Shown here piece after piece: positions 63,501 through 64,000 of a stretch of DNA of 64,000 nucleotides. A program made the position numbers and the translations under genes. This DNA comes from Litoditis marina (taxonomy: Eukaryota > Nematoda > Chromadorea > Rhabditida > Rhabditidae): contig OZ038435.1 in assembly GCA_964036275.1 (NCBI GenBank), positions 9,234,310 through 9,298,309 on the forward strand, given 5' to 3'. Under the pieces are notes generated by a model. The model saw only the letters and a program-made list of their open reading frames with translations, was not told where the DNA came from and searched no databases. Each line of letters opens with the position of its first letter. Within the stretch, counting starts at the first letter, position 1.

Positions 63501-63993
63501 TCCACTGCTCGTCCCTCATTTTCAGTGGTTCTGCCATACTGCTGCACCGCTTGCATTATACTGGAATATGAAAACCGATCAAAGGTGACAACTACGCTTA
63601 GCTGGGAATTTTCTCCTCCACCCATAACCAGTGATGTTTTCACAGTCCCTGAAATCTGATTGTTTGACCCAATTACCCAGACTGATACCGGCCTTCCTGT
63701 GGTTCATCCTGCTTCCGTCGCCATCATAGGCATAACAATTCTCAACCTGAAAGGGTACGCGTTCATGCTTACCACCTCTGCCGTCAGCTGATGCGTCTTC
63801 TGGTCTTCTCCGAAACGAGCCTCAGCTGAAATGGCTGAGCATGCTGCGTTAAATGCCTTACTTGACCAGTGAAGAGCTGTCATCTTGTTCAGGTTGTAGT
63901 TGCGGAAGTCGCCCAAACAATCATCACTCCATTTCTGCCCATAGCGGTCCATAGTGTACGCTCTGAGCGGCAATAGTCCTTCCTCCGGGTGAC
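60564..63993 (-). pseudogene. UPF1-like SF1 helicase (DNA2/NAM7 family), partial and apparently disrupted
   Basis: Minus-strand exons: 63993-63773, 63746-63677, 63648-62895, a region at about 61660-61462, then 61461-60564; the 5' end lies beyond the window. The N-terminal motor has Walker A VAFGSGKT and motif Ia ATATTNAAAAQFAQTLL. The next part has VLCLTTSSLLNVTG, Walker B IVDEASQCPEPAF and GDVRQLTPHTKLP. The C-terminal motor has TYRAHPAL, STVDSVQGREREVIILCS (motif V) and ERNRLNVAITRCK (motif VI). Two lesions separate these blocks: a one-base frame change near 61438 (between IFEAT and LDSFSL) and a TAA at 61277-61275, where the expected reading is ..SYQVY-LGAKSVMDVL. The last host codons before the 60564 stop probably run past a missed donor. 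Either a pseudogene or assembly errors. ATP-dependent RNA/DNA unwinding is the family role. Confidence 0.7.
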
Positions 63994-64000
63994 CTGAAAC

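Noticed and set aside
16177..63993. Stop-codon reassignment as the reason for in-frame stops in gene B, the nested peptide and the helicase
   Set aside because: TAA, TAG and TGA are all used as terminal stops of intact genes here, and the three disrupted genes use different or isolated stops.

Overview
The window looks like nuclear DNA of a free-living nematode, most likely a Caenorhabditis species. It is AT-rich, its exons are mostly 50-200 nt with TTTCAG-type 3' splice sites, and it carries an array of two-domain C-type lectin (CLEC) genes of the kind known from that genus. MITEs, SINE-like elements, minisatellites and poly-G/C tracts are abundant. Genes are split by introns, so exon models below were assembled by eye from splice sites, reading phase and comparison among paralogues in the window.

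Layout. 1-10 kb: a diverged direct repeat, then a tandem segmental duplication (about 830-5470 and 6025-10045) carrying two copies of an unrecognised secreted-protein gene on the minus strand; copy 2 contains a 200-N assembly gap. 10.9-31.7 kb: four tandem minus-strand genes for secreted proteins with two C-type lectin-like domains (A 10879-15583, B 16177-20719, C 24056-27303, D 27645-31718). B has an in-frame stop and A has an abnormal splice acceptor. A plus-strand gene for a secreted protein, possibly of the nematode CUB-like type, lies between B and C. 31.7-35 kb: intergenic, mostly repeats. 35.0-48.8 kb: a large minus-strand gene for an Arg/Ser/Pro-rich, probably nuclear protein; at least 16 exons were found and all are multiples of three. 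Its largest intron holds a minisatellite of about 140-bp units into which a 5'-truncated Penelope-like retroelement has inserted, with the visible reverse transcriptase ORF uninterrupted. 49-52.9 kb: tandem repeats, a small unrecognised plus-strand gene fragment, a SINE-like copy and an orphan inverted CLEC exon. 52.9-57.8 kb: a fifth, intact two-CTLD gene (G) with a nested small Tyr/Gly/Ala-rich secreted-peptide gene that has a premature stop. 57.9-59.6 kb: a MITE and a CLEC 3' remnant whose last exon is split by a transposon. 60.6-64 kb: a UPF1-like SF1 helicase gene running off the right edge; in this sequence it has a frameshift and a stop between its motor domains.

Biology. CLEC and CUB-like secreted proteins in this genus belong to expanded families often tied to the intestinal response to microbes; that is family knowledge, not visible here. 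What the sequence shows is birth-and-death evolution: five nearly full-length CLEC copies, one truncated remnant, one orphan exon, a fast-changing Cys/Pro linker between the two lectin domains, and repeated invasion of introns, promoters and one exon by small mobile elements. No operon is evident.
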